The notes beneath the pieces were generated by a model. It had not been told where the DNA came from. It did no database searches and saw only the letters and a list, made by a program, of their open reading frames with translations. The position numbers and the translations under genes were made by a program. Below, in pieces: positions 35,207 to 44,827 of a stretch of DNA of 64,000 nt. The stretch's first letter is position 1; the number at the start of each line of letters is the position of its first letter. Source of the DNA: Litorimonas sp964511495 (GTDB lineage Bacteria > Pseudomonadota > Alphaproteobacteria > Caulobacterales > Maricaulaceae); the NCBI GenBank assembly GCA_964511495.1, contig CAZEFT010000007.1:1-64000 (forward strand), given 5' to 3'.

Positions 35207-36367
35207 TTATTTGGGAACGGATTTCCCGCGAATAATCCGCCAGAAACGCCGCAGCGTCTTCTTCATAATATGATAGGGGCTGCTGGCGAGGCGGCCCAAG
35301 CGCCTGACCCGTCGCCACCTTTTTCGCGCCAATGGCGTGTATTCAGGAGTTAAGTGCTCGAAGAACACGCGGGAAACCGCATCCCAACTATATTTTTGCG
35401 CGTGGGCGACGGCGTCTTCGCGTTTCATATCCAAGGCTTCGAGACAGGCCGTACGAAGGTCTTCATTGACCGCTCCTGCATTCGAGCCGGGGATAATGTC
35501 AATCGGGCCGGAGACTGGGTAGCCCGCCACAGGGGTGCCCGTGGCCATGGCTTCGATAATGACGAGGCCGAATGTGTCGGTTTTAGACGGAAAGACAAAG
35601 ACATCCGCATCCGCGAAATAGCGCGCGAGATCTGCGCCGAATTTTGCTCCGGTAAAGGTGATGTTCGGATATTTCTTTTTCAGCTGTTCTAATTGCGGAC
35701 CGTCTCCGACCACAACTTTCGATCCGGGTAAATCCAACTCTAAAAACGCCTCTATATTTTTCTCGACCGCAACCCTGCCAACATTCACCCAGATGGGACG
35801 TTGTAATCCAGCATAGACATCTTCGGATTGTGGGGCCACATCATGGCGGCAGCTCGGGTTGAACAACTCTGTGTCCACGCCTCGTGCCCAAGGCGCGAGT
35901 TTGGTAAAGCCGCGCTCGCTCAGGAAATCTACCATTGACGGTGTGGTGACCATGGTGCGTCCGCCGGAATTATGAAAATTGCGGACAAAGTCATAGGGCC
36001 ATTTCAGCGGCACAAAAGGAAAGCGGGCTTTGATATATTCCGGAAATTTCGTGTGATAGCTCGTCGTGAAAGGCATGCCCCATTTCAGACAGAGCGAGCG
36101 TGCCATTTGCCCCAGCGGGCCTTCCGTCGCAATATGGACGGCTTCAGGACCAAAAGCCGTCATACGTTTTTTCACGCTCCGATAAGCAAAAGGTGCGAGG
36201 CGAATGTCGGGATAGGTCGGCAGGGGCAGGGTGAAGTAACCATCAGAGGGGGCAATGACTTCGACAATATGGCCCTGTTCACGCAAAGCGTCCGTTGTTT
36301 GTTGCAATGTCCGCACCACGCCATTGACCTGCGGGTGCCATGCATCCGTGATAATCAGAATTTTCAT
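35207..36367 (-). CDS. Glycosyltransferase family 4 (mannosyltransferase-like)
   Basis: GT-B enzyme close to MgtA/PimB-like alpha-mannosyltransferases acting on diacylglycerol or lipid acceptors. Seen: ITDAWHPQVNGVVRTLQQT at the N-terminus, HIATEGPLGQ, FTTSYHTKFPEY, the donor-binding VGRVAVEKNIEAFL, VVGDGPQLEQL and the EX7E region FPSKTDTFGLVIIEAMATGTPVA. 386 aa is typical. The acceptor is probably a membrane lipid, but the sequence does not prove this. Confidence 0.9.
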   Translation of the reverse strand: MKILIITDAWHPQVNGVVRTLQQTTDALREQGHIVEVIAPSDGYFTLPLPTYPDIRLAPFAYRSVKKRMTAFGPEAVHIATEGPLGQMARSLCLKWGMPFTTSYHTKFPEYIKARFPFVPLKWPYDFVRNFHNSGGRTMVTTPSMVDFLSERGFTKLAPWARGVDTELFNPSCRHDVAPQSEDVYAGLQRPIWVNVGRVAVEKNIEAFLELDLPGSKVVVGDGPQLEQLKKKYPNITFTGAKFGADLARYFADADVFVFPSKTDTFGLVIIEAMATGTPVAGYPVSGPIDIIPGSNAGAVNEDLRTACLEALDMKREDAVAHAQKYSWDAVSRVFFEHLTPEYTPLARKRWRRVRRLGRLASSPYHIMKKTLRRFWRIIRGKSVPK

Positions 36368-36630
36368 GAGGTCGTCATGCCACAGAGCATGGGTGCGGCA
36401 TAGGGGAGCCGTAAAATTTCATCGAATTGACACAAACATCAACCTTTGGGCGATAAGCGGTGCGAATCTATTTATACAGAATTTGTCCACTGATTCTGAT
36501 GTGAGTCGGGCTATTTTCATCGCGGTAAACCTGCCTATCTACTCAAGCGCGAGACATTCGATTTAGAAGCGAAATTTCGTGTGCAGTAAACGTGAAGCTT
36601 TTGTAAAAAATATAGCGTAATCACAAAGGC

Positions 36631-36646
36631 TTAACGGTTCATAAAC
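36631..36646. promoter_or_regulatory. CtrA-like box upstream of nrdA
   Basis: TTAA, seven bases, then TAAAC. The alphaproteobacterial cell-cycle regulator CtrA binds TTAA-N7-TTAAC, so this matches with one change. Cell-cycle control of ribonucleotide reductase is known in Caulobacter. Confidence 0.4.
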
Positions 36647-36698
36647 CATTTTCGTCCCATTTCAGACATACTAGGTGTTGACGAAATGGCCGAATTAC

Positions 36699-36753
36699 AC
36701 ACTATATGTAGTCGAAACGGTTCGTTTTCACGTCAAACTGCATATATATCGGG
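36699..36753. promoter_or_regulatory. Candidate tandem NrdR boxes
   Basis: ACACTATATGTAGT at 36699 and CTGCATATATATCGGG at 36738 resemble the NrdR box (ACAC-AT-rich core-GTGT). Their centres are about 40 bases, or four helical turns, apart, in keeping with cooperative binding on one face. The second is weak. Confidence 0.45.
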
Positions 36754-36836
36754 TACCCTCCCGGCGGGGAGGGAAATATGTGTGTGGGACGCCTGAAATG
36801 AGCCAATGCGTGAACGCCTCGGGAGGGAAATAAGGC

Positions 36837-38774
36837 ATGAGTGAGATGACACAGAGTGAATTCACTTCAATGAGTGAAGGTGATATAGATGTTTTGGAGG
36901 AGTCTGCGCATGCGGAGACGACAGTGAAAGCCAAAACAGCCGGGAAGTCACAAAAAGAGAAGACCTCTCAGCCGCTTAATCCGGGAACGGAGCGCCCAAA
37001 GACCGTGCGGGCGCGGGACGCGCTGCTGACTGATTTTGGCAAGAAAACATTGGTTGATCGTTATCTTCTGCCCGAAGAATCCTATCAAGATATGTTTGCG
37101 CGCGTGTCTCAAGCTTATGCCGATGACACAGAACACGCTCAACGCCTCTATAATTACATGTCCAAATTGTGGTTCATGCCCGCCACGCCTGTGCTTTCTA
37201 ATGGCGGCGCGGATCGCGGCTTGCCGATTTCCTGTTTCTTGAACGCTGTGGATGACAGTCTGGATTCGATCGTTGATATTTGGAACGAAAATGTCTGGCT
37301 CGCCTCTAATGGTGGCGGTATCGGGACTTATTGGGGTAGTGTGCGCTCCATCGGTGAGAAAATCGGCCGCGCCGGTAAGACCTCCGGTATTATTCCGTTC
37401 ATCCGCGTCATGGATTCTCTGACTTTGGCGATTTCACAAGGCTCTTTACGTCGAGGCTCTGCCGCTGTTTATTTGGATATTCATCACCCAGAAATCGAAG
37501 AGTTTCTGGAAATCCGTAAACCTTCCGGTGACTTTAACCGCAAGTCTTTGAACCTGCATCACGGTTTGAACATCACAGATGAATTTATGGAAGCTGTCGC
37601 GTCAGGCTCTGAGTTTGGTCTGCGCAGCCCGCATACAGGTCTGGTCATCAAAACGGTGAATGCGCGTAAAATCTGGCAGAAGATTTTGGAAATGCGTCTG
37701 CAAACCGGTGAGCCTTACATGGTCTTCTCCGATACGGTGAACAAAGCTTTGGCCCCGCATCAGCGTGAAGCCGGCCTGAAGGTTCAACAATCCAATCTAT
37801 GTGCCGAGATTATGCTCGCCACAGGGAAAGACAAATATGATCAGGACCGCACGGCTGTGTGTTGCCTATCGTCCCTCAATGCGGAGCGTTGGGATGAGTG
37901 GAAAGATCAAGAGGGCTTTATCGAAGACATTATGCGCTTTTTGGATAATGTTTTGGAGAGCTTTATTCGGAATGCGCCTGATAAAATGTCTCAGGCTAAA
38001 TATTCGGCTGCGCGAGAGCGCTCTGTCGGTCTCGGTCTGATGGGGTTCCATTCCTTCCTACAGTCAAAATCCATTCCGTTTGAAAGCGCGATGGCCAAGA
38101 GCTTTAACAATCGTATGTTCTCTTTCATTCGCAAAGAGGCCAATGCCGCTTCTAAAACTTTGGCGGCGGAGCGCGGGGCCTGTCCTGATGCTTTGGATAT
38201 GGGCGTCACGGATGAGCGCTTCAGTCATAAAATGGCCGTCGCGCCAACAGCGTCCATCTCTATCATTTGCGGCGGCACGTCTGCGGGGATCGAGCCTATT
38301 CCGGCCAATATTTACACACATAAAACACTGTCTGGCTCTTTCACCGTCAAGAACAAGTTTTTGGAAGCGGCGTTAGAAGAGAAGGGTCTGAACCGCGACG
38401 GGATATGGGCCACTATTCTTGAAAATGAAGGCTCAGTACAGCATCTGGATGAATTAGACGAGCATGAGAAAGCCGTCTTCCGGACAGCTTTTGAAATTGA
38501 TCAGCGTTGGGTGATTGAACATGCCGCAGACCGTGCGCCGCATATTTGTCAGGCACAATCCTTGAATATCTTCATTCCGGGTAATGTCGATAAATGGGAC
38601 CTTCACATGCTGCATTGGCAAGCATGGGAAAAAGGCGTGAAGTCGCTTTACTATTGCCGTTCTAAATCCGTTCAGCGGGCCTCATTTGCCGGTGGTGAAG
38701 ACAAAAGTGATATGGAAAAGGCTATGGAAGCCGCCGCTCCCACTGATTACGAGGAATGCCTCGCCTGCCAATAA
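36837..38774 (+). CDS. nrdA: Ribonucleoside-diphosphate reductase, alpha subunit (class I)
   Basis: Catalytic subunit making deoxyribonucleotides. After a polar, poorly conserved N-terminus of about 60 residues it has PATPVLSNGG, CFLNAVDDSLDSIVD (first redox cysteine), SNGGGIGTYW, the active-site QSNLCAEI with Asn/Cys/Glu, CCLSSLN, PTASISIICGGTSAGIEP and a C-terminal EECLACQ with the CxxC relay. No ATP-cone is visible at the N-terminus. 645 aa fits the compact alphaproteobacterial NrdA. nrdB is not adjacent and not in the window. A hairpin terminator follows. Confidence 0.95.
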   Translation: MSEMTQSEFTSMSEGDIDVLEESAHAETTVKAKTAGKSQKEKTSQPLNPGTERPKTVRARDALLTDFGKKTLVDRYLLPEESYQDMFARVSQAYADDTEHAQRLYNYMSKLWFMPATPVLSNGGADRGLPISCFLNAVDDSLDSIVDIWNENVWLASNGGGIGTYWGSVRSIGEKIGRAGKTSGIIPFIRVMDSLTLAISQGSLRRGSAAVYLDIHHPEIEEFLEIRKPSGDFNRKSLNLHHGLNITDEFMEAVASGSEFGLRSPHTGLVIKTVNARKIWQKILEMRLQTGEPYMVFSDTVNKALAPHQREAGLKVQQSNLCAEIMLATGKDKYDQDRTAVCCLSSLNAERWDEWKDQEGFIEDIMRFLDNVLESFIRNAPDKMSQAKYSAARERSVGLGLMGFHSFLQSKSIPFESAMAKSFNNRMFSFIRKEANAASKTLAAERGACPDALDMGVTDERFSHKMAVAPTASISIICGGTSAGIEPIPANIYTHKTLSGSFTVKNKFLEAALEEKGLNRDGIWATILENEGSVQHLDELDEHEKAVFRTAFEIDQRWVIEHAADRAPHICQAQSLNIFIPGNVDKWDLHMLHWQAWEKGVKSLYYCRSKSVQRASFAGGEDKSDMEKAMEAAAPTDYEECLACQ

Positions 38775-38828
38775 GGATCTGTCAGTAAGAGCCTATCAGC
38801 AGGGCCCTGCAAAATAGAATGTAAGAAA

Positions 38829-38857
38829 AAGCCGCCCAGTCTCTGAGCGGCTTTTTT
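38829..38857 (+). terminator. Intrinsic terminator of nrdA
   Basis: AAGCCGC and GCGGCTT arms with a TTTTTT run, about 55 bases after the stop. Confidence 0.9.
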
Positions 38858-39160
38858 CTTGCGGAGGTCTAACAAGCACTGTCTGAACCACAGCAAAAAG
38901 CGAGGGTAACAGGATCGGTTAGGGGTAAAATTAACATCATTCTGGAGCGGGAACACCCAATCAGACACTGTTCATGTCCAAAATGTTAAGAAATTGTTGT
39001 TTTCTTGCCACAGTTAAGGGAACAAAAACTATATGACGGCATATTAAGAAGGAATTGGCATAAAAATGTCATAATAATGGGACAAAGGGGGGCAAATCGT
39101 GTCAATGTCGTGACGTGAGTCATTTTGATACACCTTAAAGGCGAAGAAAGGTCTGATCTG
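38858..39160. promoter_or_regulatory. Region upstream of the LpxR-like gene
   Basis: About 300 bases with no gene. It is rich in TTAAG and ATTATGACAT-type segments (near 38990 and 39065) that may contain promoter elements, but no confident box can be named. Confidence 0.4.
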
Positions 39161-39925
39161 TTGGGAATCCACCGTAAAATCGGTCGATACGTCCCGCCTG
39201 CTGCTAAAGCAGGGTCAGCGTCTCTGCGCGTAATTGGCCTCTCTCTTGCCGCGTCTTTGATTTCACCCTTGGTTTTACCCATGAGCGCGTTCGCGCAGGA
39301 TGCCCAAACAAAACAGACGTCAACGGTTTCCGAGCCCAGCGAAGGCTTAGCCCTGAACATTGGAACCAATACAGATTTAGGGTTTGAAAATAGCGCGCCT
39401 CTCTTGGACTTGCCAGCGAGCAGTGTCGGGTCCACATTGTTTAAGCTCGATATTTCTGATCCGAATTGTTTATCAGGTGTGGGTCAATGTTTGCGCCGTG
39501 ATGACCGTGTCGATTTGGGCTTGAGCAAGCAATTCACCAGCGTTTCGGAAACCGGCATTGATGTTTCCGTCACACCGCGTGCGGCCATGCGAATTGACAA
39601 TGAAAATGCCTCCACTCTGGTCGGGGCCGTTGTCGAAATTGGCGAAGATCTTCGCAAAGGCTCCGAGTTTAAGAATAATACTTGGTATGTCTTTGCGGGC
39701 GCGGATGCAGAATCAGTTACTTATGGGCCCAATACGATTAATCGCCTGACCAATGGACAATTCCACCTGCAAGACCAGATTTTTGTCGGCGATGCACAGG
39801 CGGGTGTCGGCTACCGTATGGGTGATGCGGATGTGTCCTTATCCTATACGCGCCGCGAAGCCACGTCAGAGGATTTCAAATTCTCCGAAGATGCCGCCGC
39901 GCTTTCCTTTACATGGAAACGATAG
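39161..39925 (+). CDS. LpxR-like (DUF2219) outer-membrane barrel protein
   Basis: A signal sequence with a long basic n-region (cleavage near SAFAQD) precedes a beta-barrel. The C-terminal half, with YVFAGADAESVTYGPN, DQIFVGDAQAGVGYRM, DVSLSYTRREAT and a final aromatic strand AALSFTWKR, resembles the lipid A deacylase LpxR family. The N-terminal catalytic segments of LpxR are hard to find, so enzymatic activity is doubtful. I choose TTG 39161, nine bases after AAGAAAGG; TTG 39125 is the longer option. Confidence 0.65.
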   Translation: MGIHRKIGRYVPPAAKAGSASLRVIGLSLAASLISPLVLPMSAFAQDAQTKQTSTVSEPSEGLALNIGTNTDLGFENSAPLLDLPASSVGSTLFKLDISDPNCLSGVGQCLRRDDRVDLGLSKQFTSVSETGIDVSVTPRAAMRIDNENASTLVGAVVEIGEDLRKGSEFKNNTWYVFAGADAESVTYGPNTINRLTNGQFHLQDQIFVGDAQAGVGYRMGDADVSLSYTRREATSEDFKFSEDAAALSFTWKR

Positions 39926-40026
39926 AGTCCACGTTTAGGCGCTAAACGTCGCGTGTTAGTTATGCCTGTGAGACTTAACGGCTTAACACATTGACGAAAC
40001 AGCCTATCCCCCCTAACTCCCCGAAC

Positions 40027-41625
40027 ATGACTGTTGAAAATTACATGAGTTCCAAAGCTTGGCCTTTTGAACAAGCCCGTTTGATTTTAAAGCGTTTGGA
40101 CATTGAAAAACGTCGCGGCATTGATCGTGGCGATAAACCTGTGATTTTTGAAACAGGTTACGGCCCTTCTGGCCTGCCGCATATCGGGACATTTGGCGAA
40201 GTCGTTCGCACGACAATGGTGCGCAATGCGTTTATCGCTCTGACAGAAGGTAAGATTGCAACCAAGCTTATTTGTGTGTCGGATGATATGGACGGCATGC
40301 GCAAAGTGCCGGGCACCGTTCCCAATCCTGAAAGTTTGGAAGCCTATCTGCAAAAACCCCTGACTGATGTCCCGGACCCCTTTGGCACGCATGAGAGTTA
40401 CGGGGCGCATATGAATGCGCGACTTCAGGCCTTTCTGGATAATTTTGGTTTTGAATATGAGTTTCTCTCAGCCACAGAGCTCTATCGTCAGGGCCGCTTT
40501 GATACCTATCTCTTGCGGGCCTTGGAAAAATTCGATGATATTATGGCGGTGATGTTGCCGACTTTGGGCGAAGAGCGTCGCGCGACTTATTCTCCTTTCC
40601 TACCGATTTCTCCCAGTACGGGACGGGTTCTTTATGTGCCGATGAAATCCATTAATGTGGAAGAGGGGACCATCACATTTGACGATGAAGACGGCACTGA
40701 AGTGACTGTGCCGGTAACTGGTGGTCATGTGAAGTTCCAATGGAAACCCGATTTCGGCATGCGTTGGGCGGCCCTTGGTGTTGATTTTGAAATGTTTGGC
40801 AAAGACCATCAGGATAATGCGCCCATCTATTCACGCATTTGTAAAATTCTTGGTGGTGAAGCCCCCGTTCAATATGTCTATGAGCTTTTTCTGGACGAAC
40901 AGGGAGAGAAAATTTCAAAATCCAAAGGCAATGGGATTTCTGTTGAAGACTGGCTGGCTTATGCGCCGCAGGAAAGCCTCTCTTTATTCCAGTTCCAAAA
41001 ACCTCGTGCTGCGAAGAAACTTTATTTTGATGTCATACCGAAAAATGTTGACGAATATTTCCAACATTTGGCGGCCTATCCGAAACAGGAACCTAAAGCA
41101 CAGGTCAATAATCCTGTCTGGCACATTCATAATGGCAATCCGCCTAGTGCAGTTCCACCTGTGACCTTTGCGTTGCTTTTGAATCTCGTCAGTGCGGCTA
41201 ATGCTTCTGACCGTGATATTTTATGGGGCTTTATTGAGCGTTATGCGCCCGAGGCTAACCCCAAAGACAACCCGGCTCTGGACGAGTTGGCAGATTTCGC
41301 GGTGCGCTATTATCAGGATTTCGTCAAACCCAATAAAGCCTATCGGGCACCGACCGAGCAGGAGCGTAAAGCGCTTGAGGATTTAGTGAGGCGTTTACGG
41401 AATGTCTCTGAGTCTGAAAAAACAGATGCGGAAGCTCTTCAAACATTGATTTTTTCTGTCGGGAAAGATCATGAATTTGAGAATTTGCGAAACTGGTTCA
41501 AAGCCATTTATGAAGTTTGTCTTGGTCAAAGTCAGGGGCCGCGATTTGGCTCTTTCGTGGCGATTTATGGCCCGGATGAAACCGCAGAGCTTATCGAAAA
41601 AGCGCTCTCAGGGGCGTTGGGCTAA
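40027..41625 (+). CDS. lysK: Lysyl-tRNA synthetase, class I
   Basis: Class I LysRS, found in most archaea and in alphaproteobacteria in place of the class II enzyme. HIGH motif in GPSGLPHIGTFGE, KMSKS motif as EKISKSKGNG, and the C-terminal alpha-helix cage are clear. At 532 aa from ATG 40027 the length is standard. ATG 40027 gives the short N-terminus before SKAWPFEQAR seen in homologues; TTG 39991 is the longer frame. No ribosome site is strong for either. Confidence 0.96.
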   Translation: MTVENYMSSKAWPFEQARLILKRLDIEKRRGIDRGDKPVIFETGYGPSGLPHIGTFGEVVRTTMVRNAFIALTEGKIATKLICVSDDMDGMRKVPGTVPNPESLEAYLQKPLTDVPDPFGTHESYGAHMNARLQAFLDNFGFEYEFLSATELYRQGRFDTYLLRALEKFDDIMAVMLPTLGEERRATYSPFLPISPSTGRVLYVPMKSINVEEGTITFDDEDGTEVTVPVTGGHVKFQWKPDFGMRWAALGVDFEMFGKDHQDNAPIYSRICKILGGEAPVQYVYELFLDEQGEKISKSKGNGISVEDWLAYAPQESLSLFQFQKPRAAKKLYFDVIPKNVDEYFQHLAAYPKQEPKAQVNNPVWHIHNGNPPSAVPPVTFALLLNLVSAANASDRDILWGFIERYAPEANPKDNPALDELADFAVRYYQDFVKPNKAYRAPTEQERKALEDLVRRLRNVSESEKTDAEALQTLIFSVGKDHEFENLRNWFKAIYEVCLGQSQGPRFGSFVAIYGPDETAELIEKALSGALG

Positions 41626-41715
41626 AGCGCAATCTCATGAGGTTTAAGAGGCACACTCTCTGTCTCTTAAATTTTGCTCACACTTCATCATAGTGTTGGC
41701 GACGATGCCTCTTTC

Positions 41716-42567
41716 ATGATATTAAAGCGCATAATGATAGTGCGACCTGCTTTATTCATGATGCTATGCGTCGCGTTTTCAACTTTCATTGTTCCGCTCA
41801 ATATGATGGGTCTTCAGGCCCATGCCGATGAGCGTGTTGTCCAACAAGAGTCGCTTCGGAGTGTTTACGCCCTGATTGAGTCAGGGGACTATGAGAAAGC
41901 TCATGATTTGGCAGTTCTTTTGGAAACGCCCGATGCCTATGCCCTTGCGGCTGAAAGTCTGGCGCGACAAGTGATGCTCGGCGAAGCCGAAAAGCTAAAA
42001 AAGACATCAAAAAAAGCCCGTAAACTTGCTGAAATGGCTCTTGAAATTGATCCGTCTCATCAAAATGCGCGCTTGCAATATGTCATCAGCGATGGATTTG
42101 TTATCCGCCTCACGGGCGATGTCTCTGCATGGATGAAGAAACTCCCGCAAAAAAGCTTCGCCCGCATACAAGCCTATCGTACGGACTTTCCTCGCGATAT
42201 TCGGGGCGATGCATTGCTTGGCGCTTGGCATTTAGCCATTGCGCGAAAAGCGGGGAATAAAAATGCGGAGAAATGGTTTGAAGCCTCGATAGAGGACGGC
42301 ATCAAACTTTACGATAAAGCGCTGTCCCAGTCTCCGAATGATCCGGTACTTTTGGTGAATTATGCCTTTGCGTTGTTGGCGCTTCAAGAGGAGGACTATC
42401 AAGGTCGAGCGGCGGCAAAGGCTTTATTGGAAAACTCCCTGACGGTTATACCCAAGGATGATCTTTCAAAAAAACTCATTCTCCATGCTGCGAAAGCTTT
42501 GGAGCTATTTGAGAAAAAGGACGATTTGAGAACCTATGCCGAAGACTTTCTTGACGGGAATATTTAG
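41716..42567 (+). CDS. Exported TPR-like protein
   Basis: Signal peptide with an unusually long hydrophobic run (cleavage near QAHADE) and then about six helical hairpins: LRSVYALIESGDYEKAHDLAVLL, KKARKLAEMALEIDPSHQNARLQY, IKLYDKALSQSPNDPVLLVNYAFALLAL. It resembles the TRAP transporter T-component/TPR class but I assign no function. ATG 41716 is preferred to an ORF start at 41674, which would put 14 polar residues before the signal. Confidence 0.72.
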   Translation: MILKRIMIVRPALFMMLCVAFSTFIVPLNMMGLQAHADERVVQQESLRSVYALIESGDYEKAHDLAVLLETPDAYALAAESLARQVMLGEAEKLKKTSKKARKLAEMALEIDPSHQNARLQYVISDGFVIRLTGDVSAWMKKLPQKSFARIQAYRTDFPRDIRGDALLGAWHLAIARKAGNKNAEKWFEASIEDGIKLYDKALSQSPNDPVLLVNYAFALLALQEEDYQGRAAAKALLENSLTVIPKDDLSKKLILHAAKALELFEKKDDLRTYAEDFLDGNI

Positions 42568-42568
42568 G

Positions 42569-42600
42569 GTTAAGTCTTAGCCGTGTTAAGTCTGAGCCGT
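42569..42600. repeat. Two-copy 16-bp tandem repeat
   Basis: GTTAAGTCTTAGCCGT is followed immediately by GTTAAGTCTGAGCCGT, one mismatch. It lies just after the stop of the TPR gene, between it and the convergent S24 gene. Confidence 0.85.
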
Positions 42601-42632
42601 AGAGAGTGACAATTCTGTCCGCATACGCGGGT

Positions 42633-43259
42633 TTATTGCGACACCCACACAATGCGGGCCATCCATTGAATGTCTGTTCGGGCTAATTGCCTGTCTTCAT
42701 AGTCTCGATTAAGCGAAATCAGCTCAATATGCGTGTGGGTCATAGCCCGTAATTCCTTGGCCATTACTTCACCCTCAAGGGTTTTGACGACGACGCGGTC
42801 GCCTTTGCGCACGGTCTCATTGGGTGCGACCAGAATTTTGTCACCCGCCCGTAAAACCGGAGACATGGAGTTCCCCGCAATTTGCAGGCAATAGACATTT
42901 TCATCACGCACGCCGGGGACACGAACATCTTCCCATCCTGCGCCGACAGGGAAACCGGCATCATCAAAAAAACCTTGATTACCGGCTTGTGCCAAACCGA
43001 TGACGGGAATGGACGGGCCATGGGCGCCGGCTTGGTCAGCGAAACGGGCAAAATCTTCGAAACTCATGCCTACCGTGGCCAGAACTTTAGCGAGGCTTTC
43101 CGTGCTGGGCCAACGGGGTTTACCGGACGCCGCCTGCCGTTTGGATTTATTAAATGTCGTCGGATCCAATCCTGCCTGTCGGGCGAGGCCTGACGGGCTG
43201 GTTGAAAAATGACGGGCTAAACGGTCTAAGGCGTTCCAAATGTCACTATGCGTAAACAT
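42633..43259 (-). CDS. S24 family repressor (LexA/CI-like)
   Basis: An N-terminal helix-turn-helix-like region (SGLARQAGLDPTTFNKSKR) and a C-terminal S24 peptidase fold with the nucleophile in AGNSMSPVLRAGD and the lysine in EGEVMAKELRA. It would autocleave on a RecA-type signal or act as a stable repressor. The pattern is widespread as a chromosomal, non-phage regulator in alphaproteobacteria. No phage genes are near. Confidence 0.88.
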   Translation of the reverse strand: MFTHSDIWNALDRLARHFSTSPSGLARQAGLDPTTFNKSKRQAASGKPRWPSTESLAKVLATVGMSFEDFARFADQAGAHGPSIPVIGLAQAGNQGFFDDAGFPVGAGWEDVRVPGVRDENVYCLQIAGNSMSPVLRAGDKILVAPNETVRKGDRVVVKTLEGEVMAKELRAMTHTHIELISLNRDYEDRQLARTDIQWMARIVWVSQ

Positions 43260-43296
43260 AAATAAAATTAGGAAAAAAAGCCTATCGCGTCAAATT

Positions 43297-43320
43297 AAAA
43301 AGCCCGCCAAAAGGCGGGCT
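43297..43320 (-). terminator. Intrinsic terminator of the 428-aa ammonium transporter gene
   Basis: Read on the minus strand, AGCCCGCC and GGCGGGCT arms with TTTT loop are followed by TTTTTAATTT. It lies 60 bases past the stop of the shorter amt gene. Confidence 0.9.
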
Positions 43321-43382
43321 GAGAATAGGCTTTAATGCTCAAGCCTCAATCAACAGATTAAGGCTCAGTTGTAAGGTAGAGG

Positions 43383-44666
43383 CTAATTATAAGCACTCTC
43401 ACCATGGAGGCTTGTGTCCAGACCTTCATATTCCTGTTCTTCGGTAACGCGTAATCCGAGTGTTACTTTCAGAAGGAAGAGAATAGCTGCACTGGCCAAA
43501 GCCGACCAAAGAATAACGGCCCCTGTTCCTGTGAGCTGGACGAGAATGTCGCCATCACCCGTGCCGCCTAATGCTTTGGCGCTTAAGAACGGCAAGAGCA
43601 GGATACCCAAAATGCCGCCAACACCATGAACGGCGAACACATCAAGACTGTCATCAATCTTAAGGCGGACGCGAATTAGGTTCACGGCAAAGTAACATAG
43701 AAGGCCACCGGCCAGACCGATGAGCAAGGCTCCGCCCGGCCCTAACACGCCTGCGGCAGGGGTAACGGTGGCCAGTCCGGCAATCGTCCCGGTTGCTGCG
43801 CCGACGAGTGTTGGCTTTTTATTGGTCAACGCTTCCATCGCGACCCATGACAATGTGCCGACAGAAGCGGCAATATGGGTCACGAGCAAGGCCATACCGG
43901 CTCCACCATCAGCCGCGAGTTGTGAGCCGCCATTAAAGCCGAACCAGCCGACCCAAAGCATAGATGCACCGATCATGACTATCGCAGGACGATGTGGAAC
44001 AGCCAAATCATTCGGAAAGCCCTTTCTTGCACCCAGCATTAAGACGTAAACAAGGGCTGAAATACCGGCTGTAGCGTGAACGACCAAACCACCCGCGAAA
44101 TCAATGACGCCTTTTTCGGCAAGCCATCCACCGCCCCAAATCCAATGGGTGACGGGTGCATAAACGATGAGAAGCCAGAGTGCGGTAAAAATCATAACCG
44201 GCAAAAACTTTACCCGTTCAACGAAAGCGCCGACAATAAGGCCGGGTGTGATGACGGCAAACGTCATTTGGAACGCCAAAAAGACGGATTCCGGTATGGA
44301 GCCTGAGATCGCGTCTCGCCCAAGGTTTTTCAGAAAGAGATTATCCAATCCGCCCCACCAGCCATTGGCACCTCCAAAGGCGATGGAATAACCGGCGACG
44401 ACCCAGATGATGGAGGCCAAGGCCGCGATGGCGTAAATCTTCATCAGTACGGAGAGATAGTTTTTGGCACGAACCAATCCACCATAGAACAGAGCCAATC
44501 CCGGTAAGCTCATGAAAAGAACAAGGGCGGTTGCCGTCAATATCCAGGCTGTGTCGCCCGAATTAAGCGTTGCCTCTTGGGCGAAAGCGCTACTCGCTGA
44601 GCCTAGACTGACAAGCCCTGCCGTCAGACCCGATATCCATCGGTGTCTTGAATTTAATCGTTGCAT
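43383..44666 (-). CDS. amt: Ammonium transporter AmtB, shorter copy
   Basis: Eleven-helix ammonium channel with a signal peptide (SSAFAQ). The pore histidine pair is seen as GGLVVHATAG and FAVHGVGG; FNGGSQLAADGG and GGWLAEKG are family landmarks. ATG 44666 is chosen because GAGGGG lies just before it. No glnK lies next to it. The longer amt copy is upstream on the same strand, with a terminator between, so they may be expressed separately. Confidence 0.94.
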   Translation of the reverse strand: MQRLNSRHRWISGLTAGLVSLGSASSAFAQEATLNSGDTAWILTATALVLFMSLPGLALFYGGLVRAKNYLSVLMKIYAIAALASIIWVVAGYSIAFGGANGWWGGLDNLFLKNLGRDAISGSIPESVFLAFQMTFAVITPGLIVGAFVERVKFLPVMIFTALWLLIVYAPVTHWIWGGGWLAEKGVIDFAGGLVVHATAGISALVYVLMLGARKGFPNDLAVPHRPAIVMIGASMLWVGWFGFNGGSQLAADGGAGMALLVTHIAASVGTLSWVAMEALTNKKPTLVGAATGTIAGLATVTPAAGVLGPGGALLIGLAGGLLCYFAVNLIRVRLKIDDSLDVFAVHGVGGILGILLLPFLSAKALGGTGDGDILVQLTGTGAVILWSALASAAILFLLKVTLGLRVTEEQEYEGLDTSLHGESAYN

Positions 44667-44792
44667 CGTGATTCCCCTCACTGTTTATGCATTATGTTGA
44701 AAGTGGGATTAATCACGAATGCGAGACTTGCGGATGATGCAGGGCGCCAAAGACGGGGAAGACTGTGCGTTGCACAATAATTCAATAAAAAA

Positions 44793-44827
44793 GCCCCGAC
44801 TTTGCACAAATTCTGTACAAGCCGGGG
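44793..44827 (-). terminator. Intrinsic terminator of the longer amt gene
   Basis: CCCCGgCTTGTaCA / TGtgCAAaGtCGGGG form a long imperfect stem with a CTTTTTT run on the minus strand. It separates the two transporter genes. Confidence 0.85.

Larger units (their letters stand above)
36368..36836. other. Long divergent promoter region of nrdA and the GT4 gene
   Basis: 469 bases without a supported gene. The nrdA side has a CtrA-like box, two NrdR-like boxes, a GC-rich hairpin (CCTCCCGGCGGGGAGG at about 36766) and two copies of GAGGGAAATA, one of which is the ribosome site. The left half shows nothing beyond AT-rich sequence. Confidence 0.6.

Noticed and set aside
42633..43259. Phage CI repressor marking a prophage
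   Set aside because: The S24 regulator stands among core genes with no phage neighbours.
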